Source: Roseovarius tolerans (lineage in GTDB: Bacteria; Pseudomonadota; Alphaproteobacteria; Rhodobacterales; Rhodobacteraceae). Taken from it: a DNA stretch of 64,000 nt. Where the stretch lies: assembly GCF_900109855.1 (NCBI RefSeq), contig NZ_FOBO01000005.1, positions 124,001 through 188,000 of the forward strand, in the 5' to 3' direction. Below are positions 49,232 through 57,717 of this stretch, in pieces (the first letter of the stretch is position 1; the number at the start of each line of letters is the position of its first letter). The translations under genes and the position numbers were made by a program. The notes below the pieces were generated by a model. It did not search any database. It was not told where the DNA came from and saw only the letters and a program-made list of their open reading frames with translations.

Positions 49232-49284
49232 CGGGAGTCCTTTCAGGTTTCCGAGTGAATTCGTGGGGTATTCCTACGAATTAC

Positions 49285-49299
49285 TGACTAAAAGAGTCA
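49285..49299. promoter_or_regulatory. Iron-responsive box (TGA-N9-TCA)
   Basis: TGACTAAAAGAGTCA, an exact TGA-N9-TCA dyad, the consensus of RirA / Iron-Rhodo boxes in Alphaproteobacteria. It lies upstream of the ferric-binding protein gene and also past the 3' end of znuB. Confidence 0.65.
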
Positions 49300-49346
49300 A
49301 TAGTATTTCCGACAAAATCAGTCGGGTCACTAAATGGAAAAGCTGA

Positions 49347-50162
49347 TCACAAGACAGACGGGCTGCGGTGTCTGCGCCAGAGGCTGCTGCCGAGCGTCGT
49401 TGCAGCAAAGATCATCGCGGCTGCGCAGACGATGGTTGGTCCCGTGGGCGTGTCCATCGCGAAGGACGCCCGCAGACCGCCTAGCGCCGAGGCGGCGGCG
49501 ATCAGGGTTGCGATGAGCGCCATTCGTTCGGGTGTTGAGGCCAGAGGGCGGGCGGCGGCGGCGGGCACAATCAGCATGGCGGCTATGAGCAGCACGCCCA
49601 CCACCTTGATCGCCACCGCTACGACCACGGCAAGCGCGAGCGTGAGGACCAATTGTTCGCGACGCGGATCAATCCCCGCCGAATAGGCGAGATCCGGGCT
49701 GAGCGTCGCGGTCAGGAGCGCCTGCCACCGCCATGCGAGCAGCCCCAGCACGAGCGCCGCGCCGCCCCAGATCACCGCCAGATCACCTTGGCTGACCGCG
49801 AGGATGTCACCGAAGAGATACGCCATCAGGTCGATCCGCACGCCCGACAGAAACGATACCGCCACGAGACCAAAGGCGAGCGCGGAATGCGCGAGAACCC
49901 CAAGCAGCGTGTCCATCGCAAAGCCGCGCCCCGACAGCGTCGAGACGGTGGTGGCCATAATCAGGGACATCACCAGTGCACCGACGAAGACCGACATCGA
50001 AAAGGCCAATGCCACGGCCACGCCGAGGATCGCGGCATGCGCGGTGGCGTCGCCGAAATAGGCCATGCGCCGCCAGACGACAAAACTGCCAAGGGGTGCA
50101 GCCGCAATCGCCACGCCAAGCCCGGCGAGGGCCGCGCGCATCAGGAAATCGTCAAGCATCAT
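49347..50162 (-). CDS. znuB: Zinc ABC transporter permease
   Basis: A 271-residue membrane permease of the ABC-3 (ZnuB) family with about eight hydrophobic segments. RMAYFGDATAHAAILGVAVA (near residue 32), LLGVLAHSALAFGLVAVSFL and KVVGVLLIAAMLIVPAAAAR are family hallmarks. It overlaps znuC by 4 nt (50159-50162), so the two are coupled. The annotation as zinc rather than manganese is supported by the adjacent Zur-type regulator and His-rich partners. Confidence 0.94.
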   Translation of the reverse strand: MMLDDFLMRAALAGLGVAIAAAPLGSFVVWRRMAYFGDATAHAAILGVAVALAFSMSVFVGALVMSLIMATTVSTLSGRGFAMDTLLGVLAHSALAFGLVAVSFLSGVRIDLMAYLFGDILAVSQGDLAVIWGGAALVLGLLAWRWQALLTATLSPDLAYSAGIDPRREQLVLTLALAVVVAVAIKVVGVLLIAAMLIVPAAAARPLASTPERMALIATLIAAASALGGLRASFAMDTPTGPTIVCAAAMIFAATTLGSSLWRRHRSPSVL

Positions 50163-50908
50163 TCGGCGGCCTCATGGCTGTGCGGATTGTCGTGATCATG
50201 ATCATGGCCGTGGTCATGGTCGTGGCGGTAAAGCGCAAGAGCGCCCTGTGTGCCGCTGCCGAAGATGGCGCGGTATTCCTCGGCCTGAGCGACAATCTCG
50301 GGGCGGCCCTCGCAGCAGACATGACCATTGAGGCAGATCACCCGGTCGCTAGCACTCATCACCACGTGCAACTCGTGGCTGACCATCAGCACGGCGCAGC
50401 CGATTTCCTGCCGAACCTCTTCGATCCGGCGGTAGAACGCGGCGGAGCCCGGTTGATCAAGGCCCTGCGTGGCCTCGTCGAGAATCAGCAAGTCAGGATT
50501 TTCCATCAGCGCCCGGGCCAGAAGCACCCGTTGAAATTGTCCGCCCGAGAGATCGGTCATCTGACGGTCCCGCAGGTCGGGCAGCCCTGCCTGTTCAAGC
50601 GCCGCACGCACGGTTGCGGGCGCGTGGCGGCGCGGCAGGCTAAGGAACCGGGCCACGGTGAGGGGCAGGGTCGGGTCGATATGCAGCTTTTGTGGTACAT
50701 AGCCGATGCGCAGCCCCGGCGAGCGGCGGATCTGCCCCTTCGCCGGTTTGATCGCGCCGATGATGGTGCGCAGGAGCGTTGATTTGCCCGATCCGTTGGG
50801 GCCGACGATGGTCACGATCTCGCCCCTGTCGATGGCGAGGCTCACATCGTGCAGCACCATGGCCCCGCCTAGGCGAACCGCGATCCCATTGGTCTCGATC
50901 AGGCGCAT
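50159..50908 (-). CDS. znuC: Zinc ABC transporter ATP-binding protein with His-rich tail
   Basis: A 249-residue ABC ATPase. Walker A VGPNGSGKST, signature LSGGQFQRVLLARAL, Walker B LLILDEATQGLD and VSHELHVV are present. The C-terminus carries a metal-binding run (HDHDHGHDHDHDNPHSHE) that may buffer or sense zinc. ATG 50908 (MRLIETNG) is chosen; an upstream in-frame ATG at 50938 falls inside zur. It overlaps zur by 10 nt and znuB by 4 nt: one zur-znuC-znuB operon. Confidence 0.94.
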   Translation of the reverse strand: MRLIETNGIAVRLGGAMVLHDVSLAIDRGEIVTIVGPNGSGKSTLLRTIIGAIKPAKGQIRRSPGLRIGYVPQKLHIDPTLPLTVARFLSLPRRHAPATVRAALEQAGLPDLRDRQMTDLSGGQFQRVLLARALMENPDLLILDEATQGLDQPGSAAFYRRIEEVRQEIGCAVLMVSHELHVVMSASDRVICLNGHVCCEGRPEIVAQAEEYRAIFGSGTQGALALYRHDHDHGHDHDHDNPHSHEAAE

Positions 50909-51387
50909 GCGGGATGTCCCTCGCGGCAGTTGGGGCACAGGCCGACGGCCTCAACCACGGCCTGTTCGATGGCAAAACCCGCCTCGTCGGCGGCCTTGCC
51001 CAGAATACCGCGCGTCGGTTCGGCATGGGCCTCGGCCACGGCATCGCAATTGCGGCAAATGAGGAAGGCGGGGGTGTGCGTCTGGCCCGGATGGGTGCAG
51101 GCGATGAAGGCGTTGAGCCGTTCGACCTTGTGTGCGAAGCGGTGGCTGACGAGGAAGTCGAGCGCACGATAGGCGACCGGCGGCTGCGATCCCAGACCTT
51201 CGTCGCGCAGCACGTCGAGAATTTCATAAGCCCCCATGGCGCGGTGCTCACTGAGCAGGATTTCCAGGACCCGGCGGCGCACGGGGGTGAATTGCAGTTT
51301 GTGCGCGGCGCACTGCGCCTCGACGGCTGAAAGGGCACCCTGCACGCAGCTTTTGTGGTCATGCTGCTCGAATCCGATGGTGTCCAT
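50899..51387 (-). CDS. zur: Fur-family zinc uptake regulator
   Basis: A 162-residue Fur-family repressor. The winged helix (LQFTPVRRRVLEILLSEHRA) is followed by the metal and dimer domain with CRNCDAVAEAHAE and CPNCREGHPAC, the four-Cys structural zinc site. It is the first gene of zur-znuCB and faces znuA, with candidate operators in between, as expected for an autoregulated Zur. The N-terminus has a short HDHKSC stretch that may also bind metal. Confidence 0.92.
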   Translation of the reverse strand: MDTIGFEQHDHKSCVQGALSAVEAQCAAHKLQFTPVRRRVLEILLSEHRAMGAYEILDVLRDEGLGSQPPVAYRALDFLVSHRFAHKVERLNAFIACTHPGQTHTPAFLICRNCDAVAEAHAEPTRGILGKAADEAGFAIEQAVVEAVGLCPNCREGHPACA

Positions 51388-51420
51388 GCCGGGCCTCCAC
51401 TGCGGTAATTTTTGGGCTTG

Positions 51421-51473
51421 ATATGTTATAGAGTTACAATTATCAAGCCTGCTGATGCGTTATGATATTACAT
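51421..51473. promoter_or_regulatory. Candidate Zur operators between zur-znuCB and znuA
   Basis: Two AT-rich imperfect dyads: ATGTTATAGAGTTACAAT (51423-51440) and GTTATGATATTAC (51459-51471). Both resemble the alphaproteobacterial Zur consensus built on TGTTATA-N-TATAACA. They lie 36 bp before zur and 19 bp before znuA. Confidence 0.5.
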
Positions 51474-51489
51474 ACAATGAGGGTCTTCC

Positions 51490-52521
51490 ATGTCTATCCG
51501 AGTCATTGCAACGCTGAGTGTCGGCTTGGGTTTTTCTGGTGCCGCACTGGCCGAGACGCCCAAGGTTGCAACCGATATCACGCCAGTGCATTCGCTCGTG
51601 GCACAGGTCATGGAAGGGGCAGGCGCGCCCGCTCTGCTGATTGCGCCGGGGGCATCGCCACACGGGTACGCGATGCGCCCGTCCGAGGCGTCGGCACTGG
51701 AGGCAGCCGACCTTGTCTTCTGGATGGGGGAGGGGCTGACGCCCTGGCTTGAAGGGGCGATCGCCTCGCTGGCCGGGGATGCGCATGTGATTGCCCTTCT
51801 GGGGGCCGCCGAGACGCGCGTTTTACCATTCCGCGAGGGCATTGCCTTTGATGAGCATGACGAGCAGGACAACGACGACCACGGCCACGATGACCACGAC
51901 GACCATGGCCACGATGACCATGACCACGATGACCATGACCACGACGACCACGGCCACGATGACCATGGCCATGACGACCATGATCACGGCCACGCCCATG
52001 ACGGGGCCGACCCGCATGCTTGGCTCGATCCGGCGAACGCACGGGTCTGGCTGGGTGTCATCGCCGAAGAACTGGCAGAGCACGATCCGGAAAACGCAGC
52101 GCTCTACAAGGCAAATGCCGCAGCGGCACAAGCAGAGATTGCCGCTCTTGAGGTCGATATCGCCGAACAAACTGCGCCGTTGCGCGACGTGCCGTTTCTC
52201 GTGTTTCACGACGCGTACCAGTATTTCGAAACGCGGTTCGACATAGCTGCGGCGGGGGCCATCGCACTCGGGGATGCCGCGGATCCAGGGCCTGCGCGGG
52301 TCGCAGCGCTTCGGGATATGGCGAAAGAGCGTGACATTGCCTGCGTCTTTTCCGAGCCGCAATTCGACCCCAAGCTGGTCCGCAACGTCTTTGGTGATAG
52401 TATCGGGCATGGTGTGCTTGACCCCCTCGCAAGTGATGTTGTTCCCGGCCCTGCACTCTATTCGGAAATATTGCGTGGTATGGCGCGCGCTATGACAGAA
52501 TGCCTAGGTACGCAGGACTGA
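51490..52521 (+). CDS. znuA: Zinc ABC transporter, periplasmic zinc-binding protein
   Basis: A 343-residue cluster A-I metal-binding protein. The signal peptide ends ALA; KVATDITPVHSLVAQVM and SPHGYAMRPSEASALEAADL give the first metal His residues, DPHAWLDPANARVWL and FHDAYQYFETRF the next. Between the first two (about residues 128-172) lies a long His/Asp loop of DDHDHDDHG-type repeats, longer than in E. coli ZnuA, thought to capture zinc. It is divergent from zur-znuCB across the Zur sites. Confidence 0.95.
   Translation: MSIRVIATLSVGLGFSGAALAETPKVATDITPVHSLVAQVMEGAGAPALLIAPGASPHGYAMRPSEASALEAADLVFWMGEGLTPWLEGAIASLAGDAHVIALLGAAETRVLPFREGIAFDEHDEQDNDDHGHDDHDDHGHDDHDHDDHDHDDHGHDDHGHDDHDHGHAHDGADPHAWLDPANARVWLGVIAEELAEHDPENAALYKANAAAAQAEIAALEVDIAEQTAPLRDVPFLVFHDAYQYFETRFDIAAAGAIALGDAADPGPARVAALRDMAKERDIACVFSEPQFDPKLVRNVFGDSIGHGVLDPLASDVVPGPALYSEILRGMARAMTECLGTQD
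51874..52002 (+). repeat. Low-complexity coding repeat (His/Asp loop of ZnuA)
   Basis: Tandem variations of GACCACGATGACCACGG encoding Asp-His-rich units. Synonymous C/T changes scatter through it, so it is old enough to have diverged. Unit number may vary between strains. Confidence 0.7.
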
Positions 52522-52642
52522 GTCTCTAACCAAGGCAGCCGGATACGCAGCGTAAAACTTGCGCCGCCTCGCATTCCCGCACATTCTGTCGCGCAGGGAT
52601 CACCCGCGCGGGAGAGGCGGGACATAAAGGGAGGACGGACCG

Positions 52643-54526
52643 ATGGGTTTCACATCGCGGCAGGATGCGCTCGACATTCAGAACGAGATGCCTTGGGAGG
52701 CGCGCGACAGACCGGCGACGCTTTACAAGATGCTGAGCGCGACGGCGCAGGCCTTTCCGGATCGTCCGGCGCTCAGTTATCAGCTGCTTTCGGGCCCTAC
52801 CGACAAGGCGCAGACGCTGACATGGCAGCAGTTTCACGATCAATGCTGTCAGGCGGCCAATCTTTTCCGCAGCCTGAAGCTGGCCGAAGACGATGTGATC
52901 GCCCTGGTCCTGCCCAACTGTGTCGAGACCGCCGTCGCAACCATCGGCGGGGCCATTGCCGGGATCGTCAACCCGGTCAACCCGCTCTTGGAACCCGAAC
53001 AGATCAGCGCGATCCTGCGTGAGACCGGGGCCAAGGTGGTGGTCACGCTCAAGGCCTTCCCCAAGACCGACATCGCGCAAAAGACCGCCGAGGCCGTGCG
53101 CCACGCGCCCGATGTGCATACCGTCTACGAGATTGACCTCAACCGGTATCTCACCCCGCCGAAAAGCTGGATCGTGCCGCTGGTCCGGCCCAAAAACCCG
53201 ACCGGCCACCATGCCGATGTGCTGGATTTCAACAAGGCGATGGCGGGGCAGAGCAAGACCCTGACTTTTGCGGATAGCGACGGTGACCGGGTCGCCGCCT
53301 ATTTCCATACTGGCGGCACCACCGGCATGCCCAAGGTCGCGCAGCATAAATATTCGGGCATGATCTATAACGGCTGGATCGGGCACACGCTGCTCTTCAC
53401 CGAAGACGACAACGTGATGTGCCCGCTGCCGCTGTTTCATGTCTTTGCCTGCCACGTGATCCTGATGGCCTGCATCAAATCCGGCGCGCATGTGGTCTTT
53501 CCCACGCCCGCAGGCTATCGCGGCGAGGGCGTGTTCGACAATTTCTGGAAGCTTTGCGAGCGCTGGAAGATCAGCTTCGTGATCACCGTGCCGACCGCCG
53601 TCTCGGCGCTGATGCAGCGCAAGGTGGATGCCGATCTCAGCACAGTCAAGAACGCTTTCTCCGGCTCTGCGCCGATGCCGATGGAGCTGTTTACCCGGTT
53701 CGAGAGTGCCACCGGCATGACCGTGATCGAGGGCTACGGGCTGACCGAGGCGACCTGCCTTGTCTCGGCCAACCCGCCCGAGGGGCAGAAGAAAGTGGGT
53801 TCTGTCGGAGTGCCTTTTCCCTATACGGATGTGCGCATCTACAAGGTGGTGGACGAGCAGCCGGTGGAATGTGACACAGACGAAGTGGGCGAAATCTGCA
53901 TTTCCAACCCCGGTGTCTTTGCCGGCAACACCTATACCGAGGCCGCCAAGAATGCCGGCCTCTATCACCACGAAACCTACCTGCGCACCGGTGATCTGGG
54001 GCGGATCGACGGCGATGGCTATCTGTGGATCACCGGCCGTGCCAAGGATCTGATCATCCGGGGCGGGCATAATATCGACCCGGCGGATATCGAAGAGGCG
54101 CTGATGGCGCATCACGACGTGGCCATGGCCGGGGCCATCGGGCAGCCCGATGCCCATGCTGGTGAAATGCCCTGCGCCTATGTCGAACTGGTCGAGGGCG
54201 GCACGGCGACGGGGGCGGACCTGCTGGAGCATTGCAAGATCCATGTGCATGAGCGCGCGGCCATCCCGAAATATATCGAGGTGCTGGACGAATTGCCCAA
54301 AACCGCCGTCGGCAAGGTGTTCAAGCCCGACCTGCGCAAGCACGCGATCACCCGCATATACAACTCGGCGCTGGACAAGGCGGGTCTTGCCGCGCAGGTG
54401 ACCTCGGTCGTGGATGACAAGAAACGCGGGCTGGTGGCACAACTCACCCGCAAGGGTGACGCGGATGAAGAGGCCATTGGTCACGTCCTCGGGCAATTCG
54501 TGCGCCCTTGGGAATGGGCGGAGTAG
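52643..54526 (+). CDS. AMP-forming acyl-CoA synthetase
   Basis: A 627-residue ANL-superfamily ligase that activates a carboxylic acid to its CoA ester. Core motifs: HTGGTTGMPKVAQHKYSG (ATP loop, near residue 220), GYGLTEATCLVS, LRTGDLGRIDGDGYLWITGR and the C-terminal catalytic Lys in PKTAVGKVFKPDLRK. ATG 52643 follows AAAGGGAGG. It stands alone between znuA and an oxidoreductase. Chain length preference (fatty, aromatic or sulfur-containing acids) cannot be told from sequence. Confidence 0.9.
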   Translation: MGFTSRQDALDIQNEMPWEARDRPATLYKMLSATAQAFPDRPALSYQLLSGPTDKAQTLTWQQFHDQCCQAANLFRSLKLAEDDVIALVLPNCVETAVATIGGAIAGIVNPVNPLLEPEQISAILRETGAKVVVTLKAFPKTDIAQKTAEAVRHAPDVHTVYEIDLNRYLTPPKSWIVPLVRPKNPTGHHADVLDFNKAMAGQSKTLTFADSDGDRVAAYFHTGGTTGMPKVAQHKYSGMIYNGWIGHTLLFTEDDNVMCPLPLFHVFACHVILMACIKSGAHVVFPTPAGYRGEGVFDNFWKLCERWKISFVITVPTAVSALMQRKVDADLSTVKNAFSGSAPMPMELFTRFESATGMTVIEGYGLTEATCLVSANPPEGQKKVGSVGVPFPYTDVRIYKVVDEQPVECDTDEVGEICISNPGVFAGNTYTEAAKNAGLYHHETYLRTGDLGRIDGDGYLWITGRAKDLIIRGGHNIDPADIEEALMAHHDVAMAGAIGQPDAHAGEMPCAYVELVEGGTATGADLLEHCKIHVHERAAIPKYIEVLDELPKTAVGKVFKPDLRKHAITRIYNSALDKAGLAAQVTSVVDDKKRGLVAQLTRKGDADEEAIGHVLGQFVRPWEWAE

Positions 54527-54636
54527 GCATCAAAGGATAGGTCGGGCGTCACCGGAATGTCATATGCGGAGGTAATACGGCATTCGGGACCAAAGTCCGG
54601 TCATGTGTTTCGCCCAAGCCTACAAGGAGACGGCCC

Positions 54637-55221
54637 ATGCCTCAGAAAATCTTCATCTGGGTGGCCCATCCGCGCGAAACTTCGTTTTGTTCCGCTCTGG
54701 CCGATGCCTATCAAGCCGGGGCCGAGGAGAGAGGCGCCAACATCCGGCGGATAGAACTGCACGCCATGCGCTTTGCCCTCGACTTCGAAGGCTACGGCAA
54801 GGACATGCCCGCGCTCGAGCCCGATCTGCTGACGTGGCAGGAGGCCATCACCTGGGCCGATCACCTGCTGATCGTGCATCCCTATTGGTGGGGGTCGATG
54901 CCCGCTCAGGCCAAGGCGGTTCTGAACCGTGCGCTGATTCCCGGCTTCGGTTTTCGTTATCACAAACGCGGCGTGTTCTGGGACAAGCTGCTGACCGGGC
55001 GCACGGCGGATGCGATCATCACCTCCGACACGCCGCCCTGGTACGACACGCTGGTCTACCGCAAGCCGGGGCGGCGGGTGTTGCGCAATCAGGTACTGGG
55101 ATTTTGCGGCATCAAGATGCGCAAGCTGGTCCAATTGGGAACGGTCAAGACCGCCGATGAGGCCAAGCGCGCCCGCTGGATCGCACGGGCGCGCGAGATG
55201 GGCCGCAGCGCGGCCTTATGA
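54637..55221 (+). CDS. NAD(P)H dehydrogenase, flavodoxin-like (NQO1/KefF group)
   Basis: A 194-residue FMN/FAD-binding quinone reductase. IFIWVAHPRETSFCSALADA is the N-terminal phosphate loop, IVHPYWWGSMPAQAKAVLNR the conserved flavin and quinone contact, and GFRYHKRG / TSDTPPWYDTL line the site. It may remove quinones by two-electron reduction. AAGGAGACGG precedes ATG 54637. Its 3' end overlaps the convergent leuA stop by 6 nt. Confidence 0.9.
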   Translation: MPQKIFIWVAHPRETSFCSALADAYQAGAEERGANIRRIELHAMRFALDFEGYGKDMPALEPDLLTWQEAITWADHLLIVHPYWWGSMPAQAKAVLNRALIPGFGFRYHKRGVFWDKLLTGRTADAIITSDTPPWYDTLVYRKPGRRVLRNQVLGFCGIKMRKLVQLGTVKTADEAKRARWIARAREMGRSAAL

Positions 55222-56781
55222 GACGTCCTTGTAGCTGACTTCGCGCTTGTCTGCCCCGGTCTTCTCGCGCTGCACCACGAGTCGGTTGAGCGCGTGGACA
55301 TAGGCGCGGGCCGAGGCCACGACGGTATCGGTATCGGCGGACTGCCCGGTCACGATGCGGCCGTCTTCCTCCATCCGCACAGACACGGTGGCCTGCGCGT
55401 CGGTGCCCTCGGTCACGGCGGCCACCTGATAAAGCTGCAGCCGCGCCTCATGCGGAAAGAGCGCCTTGACCGCGTTGAAGGTCGCGTCGACCGGGCCATC
55501 CCCTGTGGCTTCGGTCGTTTTTTCCTCGCCGTCGATCAGCATGGTCAGTGTCGCCTTTTGCGGCCCGTCGGTGCCGCAGATCACCTGCAAATGCTTGATC
55601 TGCAAGCGGTCGCTCTCATCGTCGAGACCAGCATTCACCAGGGCGATCAGGTCCTCGTCATAGACCTCCTTCTTGCGGTCGGCGAGTTCCTTGAACCGCA
55701 CGAACACATCGCCCAGCTGATTGTCGGCCAAGTCATAGCCAAGGTCATGCAGTTTGGCACGGAGTGCGGCGCGGCCCGAATGTTTGCCCATGACGATATT
55801 GGTCGCGGCAAGGCCCACATCCTCGGGGCGCATGATCTCGAAGGTTTCGGCGTTCTTGAGCATTCCGTCCTGATGGATGCCCGACTCATGCGCGAAGGCG
55901 TTCTTGCCGACGATGGCCTTGTTGTACTGCACGGCAAAGCCCGACACGGCGGCCACCCGGCGTGAGATGTTCATGATCTTGCGGGTGTCGATACGCGTCT
56001 CATAGGGCATGATGTCGCCACGCACCTTGAGGGCCATCACCACCTCTTCCAGCGCGGTGTTGCCCGCGCGCTCGCCAAGGCCATTGATCGTGCATTCGAT
56101 CTGCCGCGCGCCGCCTGCCACGGCCGCAAGGGCGTTCGCGGTGGCCATGCCCAAATCGTTATGACAATGGGTGGCAAAGACGATCTCGTCAGCCCCCGGC
56201 ACCTCGTTGATCAGGCGGCGGATCAGATCTGCGCTCTCTACCGGGGCGGTATAGCCTACCGTGTCGGGGATGTTGATCGTGGTGGCGCCAGCCTTGATGG
56301 CGATTTCGACGACACGCTTGAGATAGTCCCACTCGGTGCGCGTGGCATCCATCGGCGACCATTGCACGTTGTCACAGAGGTTACGCGCATGGGTTACCGT
56401 CTCATGAATGCGCTCAGCCATCTGGTCCATGTCGAGATTTGGTATGGCGCGGTGCAGCGGCGAGGTGCCGATGAAGGTGTGGATGCGCGGGGAATTCGCG
56501 TGTTTCACCGCGTCCCAGCAGCGGTCGATGTCCTTGAGATTGGCGCGGGCGAGGCCGCAGATCGTGGCATCCTTGGACTGTTTGGCGATCTCGCTGACGG
56601 CGCGGAAATCCCCTTCAGAGGCGATGGGAAAACCCGCCTCGATGATATCGACGCCCATCTCGTCAAGCATCGACGCGATTTCGAGCTTTTCGGCGTGGGT
56701 CATGGTCGCGCCGGGCGACTGTTCACCGTCGCGCAAGGTGGTGTCGAAAATCACCACGCGGTCTTTGGTCTGATCTGTCAT
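55216..56781 (-). CDS. leuA: 2-isopropylmalate synthase
   Basis: A 521-residue enzyme for the first step of leucine synthesis (2-ketoisovalerate + acetyl-CoA). FDTTLRDGEQSPGATM begins the TIM barrel, THCHNDLGMATANALAAV supplies metal histidines, and NGLGERAGNTALEEVVMAL is a family signature. The last 130 residues form the LeuA regulatory domain that binds leucine. The gene is preceded by a leucine-rich leader peptide and alternative stems (56803-56948), so both feedback inhibition and attenuation are expected. Confidence 0.96.
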   Translation of the reverse strand: MTDQTKDRVVIFDTTLRDGEQSPGATMTHAEKLEIASMLDEMGVDIIEAGFPIASEGDFRAVSEIAKQSKDATICGLARANLKDIDRCWDAVKHANSPRIHTFIGTSPLHRAIPNLDMDQMAERIHETVTHARNLCDNVQWSPMDATRTEWDYLKRVVEIAIKAGATTINIPDTVGYTAPVESADLIRRLINEVPGADEIVFATHCHNDLGMATANALAAVAGGARQIECTINGLGERAGNTALEEVVMALKVRGDIMPYETRIDTRKIMNISRRVAAVSGFAVQYNKAIVGKNAFAHESGIHQDGMLKNAETFEIMRPEDVGLAATNIVMGKHSGRAALRAKLHDLGYDLADNQLGDVFVRFKELADRKKEVYDEDLIALVNAGLDDESDRLQIKHLQVICGTDGPQKATLTMLIDGEEKTTEATGDGPVDATFNAVKALFPHEARLQLYQVAAVTEGTDAQATVSVRMEEDGRIVTGQSADTDTVVASARAYVHALNRLVVQREKTGADKREVSYKDVS

Positions 56782-56802
56782 GTCGGGTCTCTTTCACTGA
56801 AT

Positions 56803-56877
56803 CCTAAGCCTGCGGCGCGAAAATGGCACATCCTCTGAGCGGTCGCGCCATGACGGCACGCTCAGAGGCGGCTTAGG
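56803..56877 (-). promoter_or_regulatory. Attenuator-like stems upstream of leuA
   Basis: Three complementary pairs lie between the leader peptide and leuA: CCTAAGCC/GGCTTAGG (56803-56810 with 56870-56877), CCTCTGAGCG/CGCTCAGAGG (56832-56841 with 56859-56868) and GGCGCGA/TCGCGCC (56814-56820 with 56843-56849). The last crosses the second, so they cannot form together as simple nested stems. The outermost arm covers leader codons, so ribosome position would choose the fold. Confidence 0.65.
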
Positions 56878-56948
56878 CCTAGCAGAACAGCCCGCAGGCC
56901 GCGCACTAGGGCGCGGGCTTCGGGAGCGATATGGTTCTGCATCAACAT
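56862..56948 (-). CDS. leuL: Leucine-rich leader peptide of leuA
   Basis: A 28-residue peptide from ATG 56948 to TGA at 56862-56864, ending LRAVLLGLSRL. Seven of 28 residues are Leu, and at least three use CTA, a codon that is rare in high-GC Rhodobacteraceae. It lies 80 nt upstream of leuA. Slow reading of the Leu codons at low leucyl-tRNA is the classic attenuation sensor. The start could also be the Met at residue 3. Peptide identity is inferred, not from homology. Confidence 0.75.
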   Translation of the reverse strand: MLMQNHIAPEARALVRGLRAVLLGLSRL

Positions 56949-57051
56949 GAGTGAAACTATAAGAGCGGCGTCGCGCGATGAAAACCCCGAAATTTCGGGG
57001 CGCAGGTGGAACGGGCTTGAAGCTTTCGCGCAGTCGGCTAGCTCTGCGATC

Positions 57052-57717
57052 ATGGAAAAGGCTTTGATCATAGGTGCATCCGGAGGCATCGGGCATGCGG
57101 TGTCCGAAGCGCTGATTGCCCGCGGTGTGGCGGTCACCGGCCTTTCGCGCAGCGCGGACGGGATTGACGTGACTGACGAGGGTTCGGTTGAGGCGGCTTT
57201 GGGGCGGCTTGAAGGGCCCTATGACCTGATACTCGTCGCGACCGGTGCGCTAGAGATCGACGGCGCGCGGCCCGAAAAGGCGCTCAAGCAGGTGACGCCC
57301 AAGGCGATGATGGATCAGTTCGCGCTGAATTGCATCGGGCCGTCGCTGGTTTTTAAACACGCCGTGCGGCTTCTGCCACGTGACGGGCGCTGCGTGTTTG
57401 CCGCGCTCTCGGCGCGGGTTGGCTCGATCGGGGATAACGGGTTTGGTGGCTGGTACAGTTACCGCACTGCGAAGGCCGCGCTCAACCAGATGATCCACAG
57501 CGGGGCTATAGAGCTGGGACGCAGCCACCGTGACGCCATTTGCGCGGCGCTGCACCCCGGCACCGTTCAGACGCCGTTCACCGAGAAATACCTGGGCCGT
57601 CATCCGTCGGTGCCGCCCGAAGAGGCGGCGCAGAACCTGCTGTCGGTGATCGACGATTTGACAGTCGAGGATAGCGGGCAGTTCTTTGATTGGCAGGGCG
57701 CGCGGGTTCCATGGTAG
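57052..57717 (+). CDS. Short-chain dehydrogenase/reductase
   Basis: A 221-residue SDR with the cofactor motif IIGASGGIGHAVSEAL, an NxxG-type VATGAL, the catalytic Ser in AALSARVGS and the YRTAK pair (Tyr/Lys). It resembles the C-factor (CsgA)-like short SDRs. ATG 57052 gives a normal N-terminus; an in-frame ATG at 56947 would overlap the leuA leader start and add 35 unrelated residues. It overlaps the photolyase gene by 7 nt, so the two are probably co-expressed. Confidence 0.85.
   Translation: MEKALIIGASGGIGHAVSEALIARGVAVTGLSRSADGIDVTDEGSVEAALGRLEGPYDLILVATGALEIDGARPEKALKQVTPKAMMDQFALNCIGPSLVFKHAVRLLPRDGRCVFAALSARVGSIGDNGFGGWYSYRTAKAALNQMIHSGAIELGRSHRDAICAALHPGTVQTPFTEKYLGRHPSVPPEEAAQNLLSVIDDLTVEDSGQFFDWQGARVPW

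Noticed and set aside
51874-52002. CRISPR or minisatellite array
   Set aside because: The repeats are in frame, lack spacers and encode the His/Asp loop of ZnuA.
52526-54496. 656-codon open frame antisense to the acyl-CoA synthetase
   Set aside because: It overlaps a clear ANL ligase and has no recognisable motif.
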